A stretch of 35,913 nucleotides of DNA from Nodosilinea sp. LEGE 06152 (lineage in GTDB: Bacteria; Cyanobacteriota; Cyanobacteriia; Phormidesmidales; Phormidesmidaceae), in NCBI RefSeq assembly GCF_015207525.1, contig NZ_JADEWR010000035.1:1-35913 (forward strand). The letters are read 5' to 3'. Made by a program: the position numbers and the translations under genes. The notes beneath the pieces were generated by a model, which saw nothing but the letters and a program-made list of their open reading frames with translations, did not search any database and was not told the origin of the DNA. Positions 14,069 to 22,632 of this stretch are shown here, in pieces (the first letter of the stretch is position 1; every line of letters begins with the position of its first letter).

Positions 14069-15562
14069 CTAGCTCGCATTGGGCTGGGCCGGGCGGAAGG
14101 GATAATCAGTCGGTAAGCCCTCCTCGGTTGCCTTCACCTCGGCTCCGTCGCGGCCCAGGGCGAGCAGTGGATTGTCGATAATTTCGAGCAGGTTGGCGAC
14201 GCCGTATTCCAATACCTCAATTGGGTCTACAGCCGCCCAACCCTCAGCGGTAAGCTGACGCATTTCAAAGTGCAGGTGAGGCCCCGTGGAGGTGCCCGTG
14301 CTGCCCACCAAACCAATCACTTCGCCCTGCTCAACCCACTCCCCAGCCTGCACGGCTAGCTGAGACAGGTGAGCGTAGCGAGACTCCAGGCTGCCGTCGC
14401 CGTGGCGCAAAATTACTGTCAGGCCGTAGCCCCCCAAAAAGTCTGACACCGACACGCGGCCAGCCTGGGTAGCCAGCACCGGAGTACCCAGGGGGGCGGC
14501 TAGGTCGGTACCCGAGTGGAACCGCCAGCTCTGGTGAACAGGGTGCATACGCCAGCCAAACAGCGACGAAATTGACGCTGGCACCGACAGCGGAAATACA
14601 TACTCCTCGTTGCCGCGCCGCAGCACGTTGAGGGGTCGCAGCTTTTCGTTGAGGGCTGCGCGGCTGACGATGGTGGTACTGCCCAACCGCACCCCCTGGG
14701 AGCTAACGGCAATGGGGCCTACCCGAATTTCACCCTGGCCAGCCCCGCTGCCAGCACTGTTAGCAGTAGACCCCTGGCCAGCGGCGGCTGAAGCCGCACA
14801 GGCGGCGCTGGGGCTGGTTTGCCCAGCGGCTACGGTAATTTGGCAGCCGCTAGAGCGTTCTGCAAAGATCACATTTGGCGTTCCACCCGGTTGAGCAGCT
14901 GGAGCCTGGGTAGCCCCAAGGCTGTAGTTGGTGGGGTCAATAAAGACGCTGTTGTAGCCTGCGGGCACTGCCTCATTGGCGGCGATCGCCTCAGGCACGG
15001 TGGTTTGAGGAACTATGGTTTCGGGCATCGCCGGGGCGGGGGCCGCTGCAGCCGCTGGCTCAGGAGCACTGACCGCAGCGGGAGCCTCGGCTGTAGTCTC
15101 GCTGGCCATGGAGGCCACAGCGGGCTTCAGCAAGCTCTCAGCCATGGTAGGGGCCGCTGACGGAGCCGGAATGGTAACGGTAACAGCTGCTTGAGGGGGA
15201 GGGGGAACCGGAGAGAACATCGGCGAACTCGCTGCAGGGGGTGATGTCACAACGGCTGATGCAGACGGACGCTGAGGCGTAAAGTCAGGTCGCGCTGCTG
15301 AGGGCAAAGGTAAACTTAGAGTCGCTTCAGCGCTGGGCCGGTGGGCACTGCTGGTTCCGGGCCTGAGGTAGTCAGCGGAGGTTTCGACCGCCCCCTCCTG
15401 CTCAGACACATCGGGGGCATCAGGGGTTCCAGCAACAGCCAACCCGCTGTGGGTTACCCCCATGCCGCCTACCAGCATAGCTATCTGTAGCCATACTACC
15501 GACGGATAAACTCCGGAAAGTTTATGCGTTTGAATAGGTTCTAAGTTAATTTTTTTCACCAT
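14069..15562 (-). CDS. M23-family murein peptidase with long disordered linker
   Basis: A 497-residue exported protein. An N-terminal hydrophobic segment (about 22-43, ending VAGTPDA) acts as signal or anchor. Residues about 50-230 are Ala/Pro/Ser/Thr-rich and probably disordered. The C-terminal domain (about 320-450) is a LytM/M23 metallopeptidase with zinc ligands in FHSGTDLAAPLGTPV (near 347) and HLHFEMR (near 428), and YGLTVILRHGDGSLESRYAH between. Both ligand motifs are intact, so it is likely an active glycyl or D-Ala-linked endopeptidase rather than a degenerate EnvC/NlpD activator. It starts 9 nt after birA ends, which suggests co-transcription. Confidence 0.92.
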   Translation of the reverse strand: MVKKINLEPIQTHKLSGVYPSVVWLQIAMLVGGMGVTHSGLAVAGTPDAPDVSEQEGAVETSADYLRPGTSSAHRPSAEATLSLPLPSAARPDFTPQRPSASAVVTSPPAASSPMFSPVPPPPQAAVTVTIPAPSAAPTMAESLLKPAVASMASETTAEAPAAVSAPEPAAAAAPAPAMPETIVPQTTVPEAIAANEAVPAGYNSVFIDPTNYSLGATQAPAAQPGGTPNVIFAERSSGCQITVAAGQTSPSAACAASAAAGQGSTANSAGSGAGQGEIRVGPIAVSSQGVRLGSTTIVSRAALNEKLRPLNVLRRGNEEYVFPLSVPASISSLFGWRMHPVHQSWRFHSGTDLAAPLGTPVLATQAGRVSVSDFLGGYGLTVILRHGDGSLESRYAHLSQLAVQAGEWVEQGEVIGLVGSTGTSTGPHLHFEMRQLTAEGWAAVDPIEVLEYGVANLLEIIDNPLLALGRDGAEVKATEEGLPTDYPFRPAQPNAS

Positions 15563-15571
15563 AATCAGCCG

Positions 15572-16507
15572 CTACGCATTGTAGCCCAAAGTTACTTTAC
15601 CTGGTTCAATCTCCAGCGTTTTGACCGCTGGTGTGTCGCTGGCGGTGGGGGTTAGCTGCACGCGCAGATTTCCCGAGGGGGCCACCCCAATCACCTCTGC
15701 TGGTCTACCGTCTACGGTCAAACCCTGACCTAAATTGGCCAAACGAGCCTGGTAGTCAATCAGAAAGGCGTCGTCTCCCTGGTTTTGCCAGTGGAGATAC
15801 CCCTGCATCAGCCCATAGAGGGCGATCGCGGCCAGGTCCTCCAAGGTATTCAGCGGCCCAGCGACCAATTCCGGTTGAATTAGCTGCTGAATGGAGGTGC
15901 CAGTGGCAGGCACCGGATTAAAGCCATTCAGCCCCAGCCCGATTACCACGGTTTGAACCCTGCCGCCCTCCAGATGGGTTTCGGCCAGCACGCCCCCCAG
16001 TTTTTTGCCCCCCGCCACCAAATCGTTAGGCCACTTGACCTGCACGGGCAACCCGAGATTGGCCAGGCTGGTGGCCACACCCCAAGCGCTGGCCAGAGTT
16101 AGATAGGGGCTGCGGGAAGCTGGCAGGTCGGGCTTTAGCCCCAGCGACAGGTACAACCCTCCCTGGGGAGACTGCCACTGTCGCCCCCACTGCCCTCGCC
16201 CAGCCTGCTGCGTCGCCGCAACCAGCACCGTACCTGCCGGAGCGCCCGCCGCCATCATTTCGGCCAGCGCCCGGTTGGTGGAGTCAGTTTGCTCAACCCA
16301 GTGGAGGTGAAACTGAGGGCGTAAGGCCTGATAACAGGGCATTATTCCCAACGTTTTAGAGGGCTGTAGAACAGCCTGGCGGAGTCGATCTAGGCTCACC
16401 CGATGATTATCCTGGAGTTTATATAAATCACATTCAAGTTCGGGGGTGGAGTTCTGCCGGTGGGAAAACTCCAGAACCCGAGCTGGACTTGCTCTATAAA
16501 TAGCCAT
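15572..16507 (-). CDS. birA: Biotin-[acetyl-CoA carboxylase] ligase
   Basis: Joins biotin to the carboxyl carrier protein of acetyl-CoA carboxylase through biotinyl-AMP; cytoplasmic, needed for fatty acid synthesis. Motifs: biotin/ATP loop GRGQWGRQW (103-111), KWPND (158-162), GKKLGGVLAE (167-176), then a C-terminal beta domain (GLTVDGRPAEVIGVAPSGNL). There is no N-terminal winged helix, so it is a class I ligase without repressor function. The first 55 residues match nothing in the family; ATG at 16342 (MPCYQALRPQFHLHWVEQTD) would give the typical cyanobacterial length of about 256 and may be the true start, though neither start has a strong ribosome site. Confidence 0.9.
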   Translation of the reverse strand: MAIYRASPARVLEFSHRQNSTPELECDLYKLQDNHRVSLDRLRQAVLQPSKTLGIMPCYQALRPQFHLHWVEQTDSTNRALAEMMAAGAPAGTVLVAATQQAGRGQWGRQWQSPQGGLYLSLGLKPDLPASRSPYLTLASAWGVATSLANLGLPVQVKWPNDLVAGGKKLGGVLAETHLEGGRVQTVVIGLGLNGFNPVPATGTSIQQLIQPELVAGPLNTLEDLAAIALYGLMQGYLHWQNQGDDAFLIDYQARLANLGQGLTVDGRPAEVIGVAPSGNLRVQLTPTASDTPAVKTLEIEPGKVTLGYNA

Positions 16508-16824
16508 CCCTAGCCCCTTTGGGGCGGCTTCACCAACGACTTCGCTCAGGGACCGGCTATCGCTGTTTTTATCGTTGGGGGTGCCGCGCTAGCGGCATGG
16601 ACGATTGGTATAGAAATCAAAATAGGTTGTTAACGATCCCAATTACGCTACCACCTTAGAAAAGCCCTGGAGGAGAGCTGGGCCACGCCAAAATAGAACT
16701 TGATGAAACGGCGCTGCAGCTTAACGTCTGCTCTACATTGGCCAAAGAGTTGACCAGAGAGATTGGCCAGATGCTGCGGCCGCTGTAGCATCGTACAGGC
16801 ATCACCAACGCCGGAGGGGGCAAC
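16508..16824. other. Intergenic region between birA and pgeF; possible gene remnant
   Basis: 317 bp between divergent genes. Two short plus-strand frames look protein-like but have no start or continuity. One reads YHLRKALEESWATPK up to about 16696. Another, from about 16672, reads AKIELDETALQLNVCSTLAK then ELTREIGQMLRPL and stops at about 16788. Together they may be a decayed gene. The pgeF promoter must lie here or inside that stretch. Confidence 0.3.
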
Positions 16825-17616
16825 ATGGCAGACTGGTACTGGCAAAGCTGGCAGGGGCAAGACTTTCTCTGCTGTGACCTGCTGCAGCCCTGGCCCCACG
16901 GTTTTTTTACTCGGCAGTTTTGGCCCCAGACGCCCGAAACCCTGACGGCATCGCTGTCGGCAAATGCGGCGGTGCAGCGGGTGAAACAGGTGCACGGTAA
17001 CCGAGTTCTGGCCCCCGCCGATCTGCCTGCCGCCGCTGCAGAGGGGCCGATGGCCGAGGCCGATGGCCTGCTGAGCGATTGCGCCCACCAGGCTCTCTGG
17101 GTTTGCTCTGCCGACTGTAGTCCCGTACTGATTGGCGATCGCGCTACCGGGCAGGTGGCGGCTGTCCACGCGGGCTGGCGCGGCACGGCTCAGACCATTG
17201 TGCCGGTAGCGGTGGGCAAGCTCCAGGCCCAGGGCAGCCGCCTCGAAGACCTGGTAGTGGCGATTGGTCCCGCGATCGCGGGAGAGGTCTATCAGGTATC
17301 GGTGGATGTGGCCGCCGCCGTGGGGCGTACGGTGGTAAACGATGCCGCCAGCGATGACGAGGCGGTGGTCAGGGCGCTGTTGCAGAAGGAACATTCGCCG
17401 CTGCTGGCCGATGACACCCCAGGCAAAGTGCGGCTGGATGTGCGCCAGGCCAATGCCTGGCAGCTAGAACAGCTGGGGCTGGGTCACGATCAGGTGGCGA
17501 TCGCCCCCCACTGCACCTTTCAAGAACCCGAGCGTTTTTTTTCCTACCGGCGCACCGGAGAAAAGCAGGTGCAGTGGTCGGGCATTGTCAGCAGAGACCT
17601 AGCTGAGTTGCCCTAG
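16825..17616 (+). CDS. pgeF: PgeF/YfiH-family multicopper-like protein (laccase domain)
   Basis: A 263-residue protein of the YfiH/PgeF (DUF152) family. E. coli PgeF edits peptidoglycan precursors by removing wrongly added L-Ser from UDP-MurNAc; homologues also show purine-nucleoside or polyphenol oxidase activity. The three metal ligands are in place: H57 (VKQVHGN), C98 (CSADCSPVL) and H115 (VHAGWRG). GGAGGGGG lies just upstream of the ATG. The stop codon TAG is formed by the CTAG target site of an inserted MITE (17613-17616), so the element landed exactly at the gene's end without changing the protein. Confidence 0.93.
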   Translation: MADWYWQSWQGQDFLCCDLLQPWPHGFFTRQFWPQTPETLTASLSANAAVQRVKQVHGNRVLAPADLPAAAAEGPMAEADGLLSDCAHQALWVCSADCSPVLIGDRATGQVAAVHAGWRGTAQTIVPVAVGKLQAQGSRLEDLVVAIGPAIAGEVYQVSVDVAAAVGRTVVNDAASDDEAVVRALLQKEHSPLLADDTPGKVRLDVRQANAWQLEQLGLGHDQVAIAPHCTFQEPERFFSYRRTGEKQVQWSGIVSRDLAELP

Positions 17617-17741
17617 GGCGTGTCATCAATTGTGGGCAAAAGTCTGACATATCAAGCCTTGCCACGCCCGACCCCAAGAACAGGCTAGGGGTTGTAAACC
17701 TTGATTTTGGGCGTTTAGCAGCTATTAATGACAGCCCCTAG
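17613..17741. mobile_element. MITE copy 2, inserted between two convergent stop codons
   Basis: Non-coding element of 121 bp between perfect CTAG duplications (17613-17616 and 17738-17741). Left end GGCGTGTCATCAATT, right end reversed GGGCTGTCATTAAT. The interior AACAGGCTAGGGGTTGTAAA and the TTTTGGGC block match copy 1 at 12685. Each CTAG supplies the TAG stop of one flanking gene (pgeF on plus, the beta-propeller gene on minus). Confidence 0.8.
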
Positions 17742-19456
17742 GGCAGCCAGGTCGCCTGAATGCCGCTAAAAGGAAATGTCTCTGGATCAACGACAGTCGG
17801 AGTCACGACTGGATCTTCTGAATCATCCTCTGGAGCGTTGGCTGAGTCGGCATCGTCAGTGTCAGCGGCGTCAGTACCGGTAGTTCGAGACTTGCCCAAA
17901 CGGCTGAGCGTATTCGCCAAAGCATAGCTGTTACCGCGATCATTAGCGCTATTGGAGGACTGATACACCAGCGGCAAATGCCAGATCTTGGGTGCCGGAG
18001 TAGAGTCAGCGGCGGCGGCCTGGTCGGCCAAATCTAGCAGCAGCGATCGCCCGTCGGGAGCTACACTCAGGTGAATCGTTTGCAGCAGGGGCAGCCGCAG
18101 CAGCGGGCTGACCTCGCCATCGCTCAGGGTGATGGCCAGCAGCAGGGGTTGCTCAACGTAGGCATCGGCCGCCTGCAGCGTATCGCTATCCGGTGGAGCA
18201 TCGACCAGTTCGCTAGCCAACACGTAGAGCACCTGCCGGGTGGGGTCAAACTGGGCCTCTAAAATAGCCCCGCTGACCTGCAAAAGCTCCTCTTCACGGC
18301 CCTGGTTGGTGACCAAAAACAGCGATTCGGTAAACCGCTTTTCGGGGTCATCCTGGTTGAAGTTGACCATGGCTGCCGCTGAACCATCGGCGGTCAGATC
18401 CAGAACGCGACCGTAGTTGGGCAAGAAATCGAGGGGCTGACGCGGCCCGCTGGTCGGCTCTTCTCCCAGGTCAATAATAGCGGTGCCCTGGCCCTGAAGC
18501 AGAAGCAGTGACTGGCTGTCGGGGGCAATCAAGAAGTCGCCACCGGGCTCGGTTTCGATTGGGGTAGGGGGTTCTCCAGCCCGCACCAGCCAGGGGCCAA
18601 AGTCGGCTGGGTCCTGCTGGTTGACCCGCTGCACCACAATGGTTTGCCCGTCGGGTGACAGATCAAACTTGAGATTCTGGTAGTCGCGGCTGTCGAGTAC
18701 CAGGGTCGTTTCTCCCGAGGGTGGGGGCGCGCCCTGGGGCAGTAGACGCTGCCACAGAGGCGGGCGATCGCCCATAAAATCAACCGGCGGACGGGGAGTA
18801 ATGCCCGTGGTGACGGTATAGATTTGCTGATTGAGCAGACTGCCCCCCTGGCTGCTGTCGCTGGCCGAGAAAAGCACCTTGTCTCCCAGTGGGTAGGGCT
18901 TAAAGGCCAGCACCGACAGGTTTCTGGGCGTGAGAATAGTGCGCTCCTGGCGGCCCAAGTCGGCCAGCACCAGGCGGTTGGCTTCGTCACCCTCGGCCCC
19001 AATGTACAAAAAGGCCCGCCGTCGGGTTTCAAACTGGGCCTGAAACGGCTCAAAGCGGCTAGGGCGATCGCTGCGGGCAGCATAGCGATCGCGGGCATCA
19101 TCCAGGCTGAGCGTAAATGACTCGCCGTAGGGCAGCGGGTCGGTGAGCGTGTAGGCCATACGCCGCCCGGCCCAGCTCACCTTGCCCGGCAGCGGTGGAT
19201 CTAGGGTGAGGTTTTTCTCCACACTGGCCACATCCATGGGGCGGCTAAAGGTAATTAAAAAGGCTCGATCTTCAGTGCCGACCTGGCGGTCCTGCCAGGT
19301 GAAGTCGCGCACTCGCGCAGTGGCATGGTCACCCGAGAGAACGAGCAGCCCCATGGCCAGCGCTAGGCCTGTGATGACCATCACAGCCAGGCGGTCTAGG
19401 GGCTGAACGCGAGCCAGCCGTTGATTGCGAGAGCGACGAGGGCGACGACGGGCCAT
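17738..19456 (-). CDS. Membrane-anchored Ig-like/beta-propeller protein
   Basis: A 572-residue protein: basic N-terminus (RRRPRRSRNQRL), one membrane helix (about 24-42), then an extracytoplasmic region. Residues about 50-145 fit an SbsA-type Ig-like (Big_5) domain: FLITFSRPMDVASVEKNLTL...YTLTDPLPYGESFTLSL. The rest consists of WD40/TolB-like repeats such as LKFDLSPDGQTIVVQRV, LIAPDSQSLLLLQ and LSVAPDGRSLLLDL, likely one beta-propeller. The C-terminus is Asp/Ala-rich. Specific function is unknown. It starts 2 nt after the TIGR03943 gene ends, so it is translationally linked to the permease cluster. Its stop lies in the MITE target site. Confidence 0.75.
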   Translation of the reverse strand: MARRRPRRSRNQRLARVQPLDRLAVMVITGLALAMGLLVLSGDHATARVRDFTWQDRQVGTEDRAFLITFSRPMDVASVEKNLTLDPPLPGKVSWAGRRMAYTLTDPLPYGESFTLSLDDARDRYAARSDRPSRFEPFQAQFETRRRAFLYIGAEGDEANRLVLADLGRQERTILTPRNLSVLAFKPYPLGDKVLFSASDSSQGGSLLNQQIYTVTTGITPRPPVDFMGDRPPLWQRLLPQGAPPPSGETTLVLDSRDYQNLKFDLSPDGQTIVVQRVNQQDPADFGPWLVRAGEPPTPIETEPGGDFLIAPDSQSLLLLQGQGTAIIDLGEEPTSGPRQPLDFLPNYGRVLDLTADGSAAAMVNFNQDDPEKRFTESLFLVTNQGREEELLQVSGAILEAQFDPTRQVLYVLASELVDAPPDSDTLQAADAYVEQPLLLAITLSDGEVSPLLRLPLLQTIHLSVAPDGRSLLLDLADQAAAADSTPAPKIWHLPLVYQSSNSANDRGNSYALANTLSRLGKSRTTGTDAADTDDADSANAPEDDSEDPVVTPTVVDPETFPFSGIQATWLP

Positions 19457-19458
19457 AG

Positions 19459-20256
19459 TTAATATTCGTAGGGAGTGCGCGGCTCAGGGATTTCGGTCAG
19501 GGTGGCAGAGCCAATGGCGAGCTGGCGCTTGCCGTTGAGGGTGGTGGTTTGCATGGTGCCCTTGATTTCTAGCCAGGTGTCGGGGGCAGGGCGAGGGGTG
19601 CCTGCTGGCAGCTCCACCGGCAGCCCCACCGGATACGCATCGGCGGCGCAGCAGGTCAACACAAACCGCGAAATCATAATGAAGCTGTCGGGCCAATCCG
19701 GAATGTGGGTGACGAACCCGCTCACCGTTGCCCTCTGCCCAGCATAGGCGTCGGGCTCGGGGTACACGTTGAGAGTGCGTACCCAGTCCACAATGGTGCG
19801 GTTTTCAGCATCGCCGCCGAGGGAAAACCGCTGGGGCCGCGATCGCGTCTGACCCAGCACGTCGGTAATGCCCCGTTGAAACGCCGTCTCGCTGGCAAAG
19901 GGGCGGGGGGTATAGATCAGGCCAAACACCGCAATGGCAATTAAGAGTACGCTGCTGAGCTGACGGGGCAGCAGCGCCAGGTGTTCCTGGCTGCGAGGAG
20001 CCGGGACACCGCGCTGGCGATAGCTCGACCACACCTGCACTACACGAGCTACGCCCATGACCAGCAGCAGCACCATCGCCAGGTAGGCCAGCCACATGTA
20101 GTCGGGGTGCAGCAGCAGGTACAGTTTGCCCGTCACCGTAAAGCGCAGCAGCATCAGCCCCCACAGCAGCAGCATGGCAGCATCAACTAAAGCCTGCCAG
20201 GGCACCGATCGCCGACTGGGAGCGCGAGAACCGTTAGCTTGAGGGATAGAGGTCAT
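19459..20256 (-). CDS. TIGR03943/YcgQ-family membrane protein, permease partner
   Basis: A 265-residue protein with an N-terminal block of membrane helices (about 22-40, 48-72, 95-115) and a soluble C-terminal domain containing the conserved ISRFVLTCCAADAYPVGLPV (residues about 194-213) with a Cys-Cys pair, a plausible metal or redox site. This is the TIGR03943 family (B. subtilis YcgQ type), found beside a DUF318 permease (YcgR type), exactly as here. The transported substrate is not established. It lies 72 nt downstream of the permease gene and 2 nt upstream of the beta-propeller gene, all minus strand. Confidence 0.85.
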   Translation of the reverse strand: MTSIPQANGSRAPSRRSVPWQALVDAAMLLLWGLMLLRFTVTGKLYLLLHPDYMWLAYLAMVLLLVMGVARVVQVWSSYRQRGVPAPRSQEHLALLPRQLSSVLLIAIAVFGLIYTPRPFASETAFQRGITDVLGQTRSRPQRFSLGGDAENRTIVDWVRTLNVYPEPDAYAGQRATVSGFVTHIPDWPDSFIMISRFVLTCCAADAYPVGLPVELPAGTPRPAPDTWLEIKGTMQTTTLNGKRQLAIGSATLTEIPEPRTPYEY

Positions 20257-20328
20257 GGATGCGAGTCAAAACGACGCGGTTTTAGACGGGAATCTCAAAC
20301 AATAGACAAAGGCCGCTCAACCCAAGCG

Positions 20329-21351
20329 TTACCCCGTGTAGAGATTCATCACCAGGGTCAGCAAAAACGTCAGCTGGGCCGCCAGCACAAACAAATAGAC
20401 AATGGCGCGACCCTTAAACACCGTCAGCAGCAGGCTGATGTTTTTGAGGTCAATCATGGGGCCAAACACTAAAAAAGCCAGCAGCGCCCCGCTGGTAAAG
20501 GTAGACGCAAACGACAGGGCAAAAAATGAATCGACCGTCGAGCAAATCGACACCACCCAGGCCAGGGCCATCATCGCCACAATCGAGGTGACTGGCCCCT
20601 GCCCCAGACCCAGAATGACCTCCCTGGGCACTGCAACCTGAACAAAGGCGGCGATCGCGCTGCCGATTACCAGCACGGCCCCCAGTTCTCGCAGCTCCAG
20701 CACCATGTTATCGACCATCATTCGCAGCCGGGTGGTCATCGACGGTGGAGCCACCGCCACCTGGGCCAGCACCTGGGCGGGCGGGGCGTCGAGCTGTAGC
20801 ACCTGCCCCGGTGCCTGCATTAAAAACGTGCCTGACTTAAGCAAGGGAGATATCTCCGGCTCGGCTGGGCCCGCTACAGTAGGCTCAGGCTCCCCCATCA
20901 TGCGGGTCAGATTGTCCTGCAGAAAGGGGCGCACATCAGCCTGGGCGCTAAAAATAAGGGCGATCGTAACCGCCACAATCAGGGTGAAGCCCACCCGCAA
21001 AAATACAATTTCTGGCTGGTCGCGAAAGGCAATCCAGGTAGCCCAAAACACCACCGGGTTCACCGTTGGTGCGGCCAGCAAAAACCCAATCGCAACGGCT
21101 GTGGGCGCTCCTTTGGTCAGCAGTCGCCGCGCCACCGGAATGTTGCCGCATTCGCAGACCGGAAACAGAAAGCCGATTAAACTCCCCGCCAGCGCTGCCA
21201 GCACCACGTTCTTCGGAATCATGGCCAGCAGCTTTTGCTCATCGACAAACAGCAGCAGCACGCTCGAAAAAATTACCCCCAGCAGCAGAAAGGGCATGGC
21301 CTCGACTAACAAGCTAAAAAATAGCGTGATGCCGTTGTTGAGTTGGGTCAT
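20329..21351 (-). CDS. DUF318-family permease (YcgR-like)
   Basis: A 340-residue permease with about eight membrane helices in two halves around a hydrophilic loop (about 145-225). The first half has the diagnostic LFPVCECGNIPVARRLLTKG followed by GFLLAAPTVNPVV; the second has the repeat-like SICSTVDSFFALSFASTFTS then FLVFGPMIDLKN. Members of this family (SO_0444/ArsP-like) move metalloids or unknown substrates through a Cys-containing pore. ATG at 21351 (MTQLNNGITLFF) is preferred; a GTG at 21423 would add 24 residues unlike the family. It is first gene of a three-gene cluster, and a 9-bp inverted repeat lies about 108 nt upstream. Confidence 0.87.
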   Translation of the reverse strand: MTQLNNGITLFFSLLVEAMPFLLLGVIFSSVLLLFVDEQKLLAMIPKNVVLAALAGSLIGFLFPVCECGNIPVARRLLTKGAPTAVAIGFLLAAPTVNPVVFWATWIAFRDQPEIVFLRVGFTLIVAVTIALIFSAQADVRPFLQDNLTRMMGEPEPTVAGPAEPEISPLLKSGTFLMQAPGQVLQLDAPPAQVLAQVAVAPPSMTTRLRMMVDNMVLELRELGAVLVIGSAIAAFVQVAVPREVILGLGQGPVTSIVAMMALAWVVSICSTVDSFFALSFASTFTSGALLAFLVFGPMIDLKNISLLLTVFKGRAIVYLFVLAAQLTFLLTLVMNLYTG

Positions 21352-21458
21352 AGAACCAGCCGTGATGCAGGGCCGTGATGGAGAGAATTTTCCTGGCGGG
21401 TAATTCCCTTCAGGCAGAAGCACATTTTAGCGGATCTTGATGTTCCCTGCCTGTTCGC

Positions 21459-21487
21459 GGGGATCGCTTTAGGCTAGGGCGATCCCC
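21459..21487. repeat. Inverted repeat upstream of the permease cluster
   Basis: GGGGATCGC / GCGATCCCC, a perfect 9-bp dyad around an 11-nt centre, in the gap between the permease start and the downstream end of the epimerase gene. There is no T-run, so it may be an operator or a structural repeat. Confidence 0.55.
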
Positions 21488-21644
21488 AGGATCTATCGGT
21501 CCCCCCAAACCCGCTAGGCCAACCCTTGACGCTTGATTTTGGCCGACCAGAAACAGGCACCAGCCCCAGCCGACTTCAATAGGCCCCGGCTGTAAACAGC
21601 TAACTGCCCCACTAACGTTTTGAGACTAGGGACTGATAACTGCG

Positions 21645-22514
21645 CTACAGAAACGCGATCGCCATCTGCACCGTGGTTTCTAAGGTCTGCTGAGGGTCAA
21701 TTACCAGAAGATTTTCGCCCGTATTCAAGGCATTACGCGGGGCTGTCCAGGGTTCTAAGCAGTAGTAATCTTTCCCCTTCACCGTCCAGAACACTAGCTT
21801 GGTGTAGCCAGCGCTCCAGGAGAGCGTTAGCCGCCTCCCCAGGTGATGATCGGTGACCGTGGCGGCGGTCGCCGTCAGCCCTTGAAATGCCAGATCGATC
21901 TCCTCTTGGCCAAAGTCAAAGCTGCCCTCAAAGGCTTCTACCCCACCGCTCAAGTGGTTACGGAACTCGTTTGAGGGAATGTCAAACGCGAGCTGAGACT
22001 TGTCTTCTACTAAAAAATAGGGGTGCAGCCCGGTCGAAAAGGGCATGGGCTGAGTGGAAAGATTGGTGAACTGCTGCTGTAATTCCAGGGTGTGACCCCG
22101 CAGATTAAAGGTAAATGCCAGCTTAAACTCGAAGGGATACTGGGCCAGGGTCGCCTCACTGTGGGTCAGTTCTAGGGTGAGGCTGGCGGCGGTGGCGACG
22201 TCTTGGTGGGCCACCTGCCAGGGTAAATCGCGGGCAAAGCCGTGCTGCTTGAGGTTGTAGGTCTGCCCCTCCAGGCTGTACTGGTTGTCGGGCAGGTTGC
22301 CGCAGATTGGAAACAGAATGGGAATACCGCCCCGTACCGATAACTCAGGGTTGGCAAAGCGATCGCGGTCAAAGTAGAAAATATCTTGGCCTTCGACCTG
22401 CCAGCGAGTGGCAATGCCACCGCGATCGGGCACTAGTTCGAGTCGGGCGGCGGTATCGGTGTCAGAGAGCACATAGGTAGAAGGGGAGTCTGCTTTTAGA
22501 GCAACGGCGAACAC
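21645..22514 (-). CDS. Aldose 1-epimerase family protein
   Basis: A 289-residue galactose-mutarotase-fold enzyme. Likely catalytic residues are present: H91 in KQHGFARDLPW, H164 in STGLHPYF, and E254 in CLEPWTAP. Substrate-pocket motifs RGGIPILFPICGNLPD (61-76) and NLKQHG are those of the YeaD/GalM-like bacterial subgroup that interconverts alpha and beta anomers of hexoses or hexose phosphates. The exact sugar cannot be told from sequence. It stands alone between the CapA gene and the permease cluster; the 118-nt gap before it (22515-22632) shows no gene. Confidence 0.88.
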   Translation of the reverse strand: MFAVALKADSPSTYVLSDTDTAARLELVPDRGGIATRWQVEGQDIFYFDRDRFANPELSVRGGIPILFPICGNLPDNQYSLEGQTYNLKQHGFARDLPWQVAHQDVATAASLTLELTHSEATLAQYPFEFKLAFTFNLRGHTLELQQQFTNLSTQPMPFSTGLHPYFLVEDKSQLAFDIPSNEFRNHLSGGVEAFEGSFDFGQEEIDLAFQGLTATAATVTDHHLGRRLTLSWSAGYTKLVFWTVKGKDYYCLEPWTAPRNALNTGENLLVIDPQQTLETTVQMAIAFL

Positions 22515-22632
22515 AGGGCACCTCAGCGGCAGTATGCCTAGACGTTATCATGACTCCCTTAAGGCAAGGGAGTCTACAGTAGTTCGATTCGTCCTAACCT
22601 TACAAAGACCTATAGCCCGGGGTGTTTGAGGC

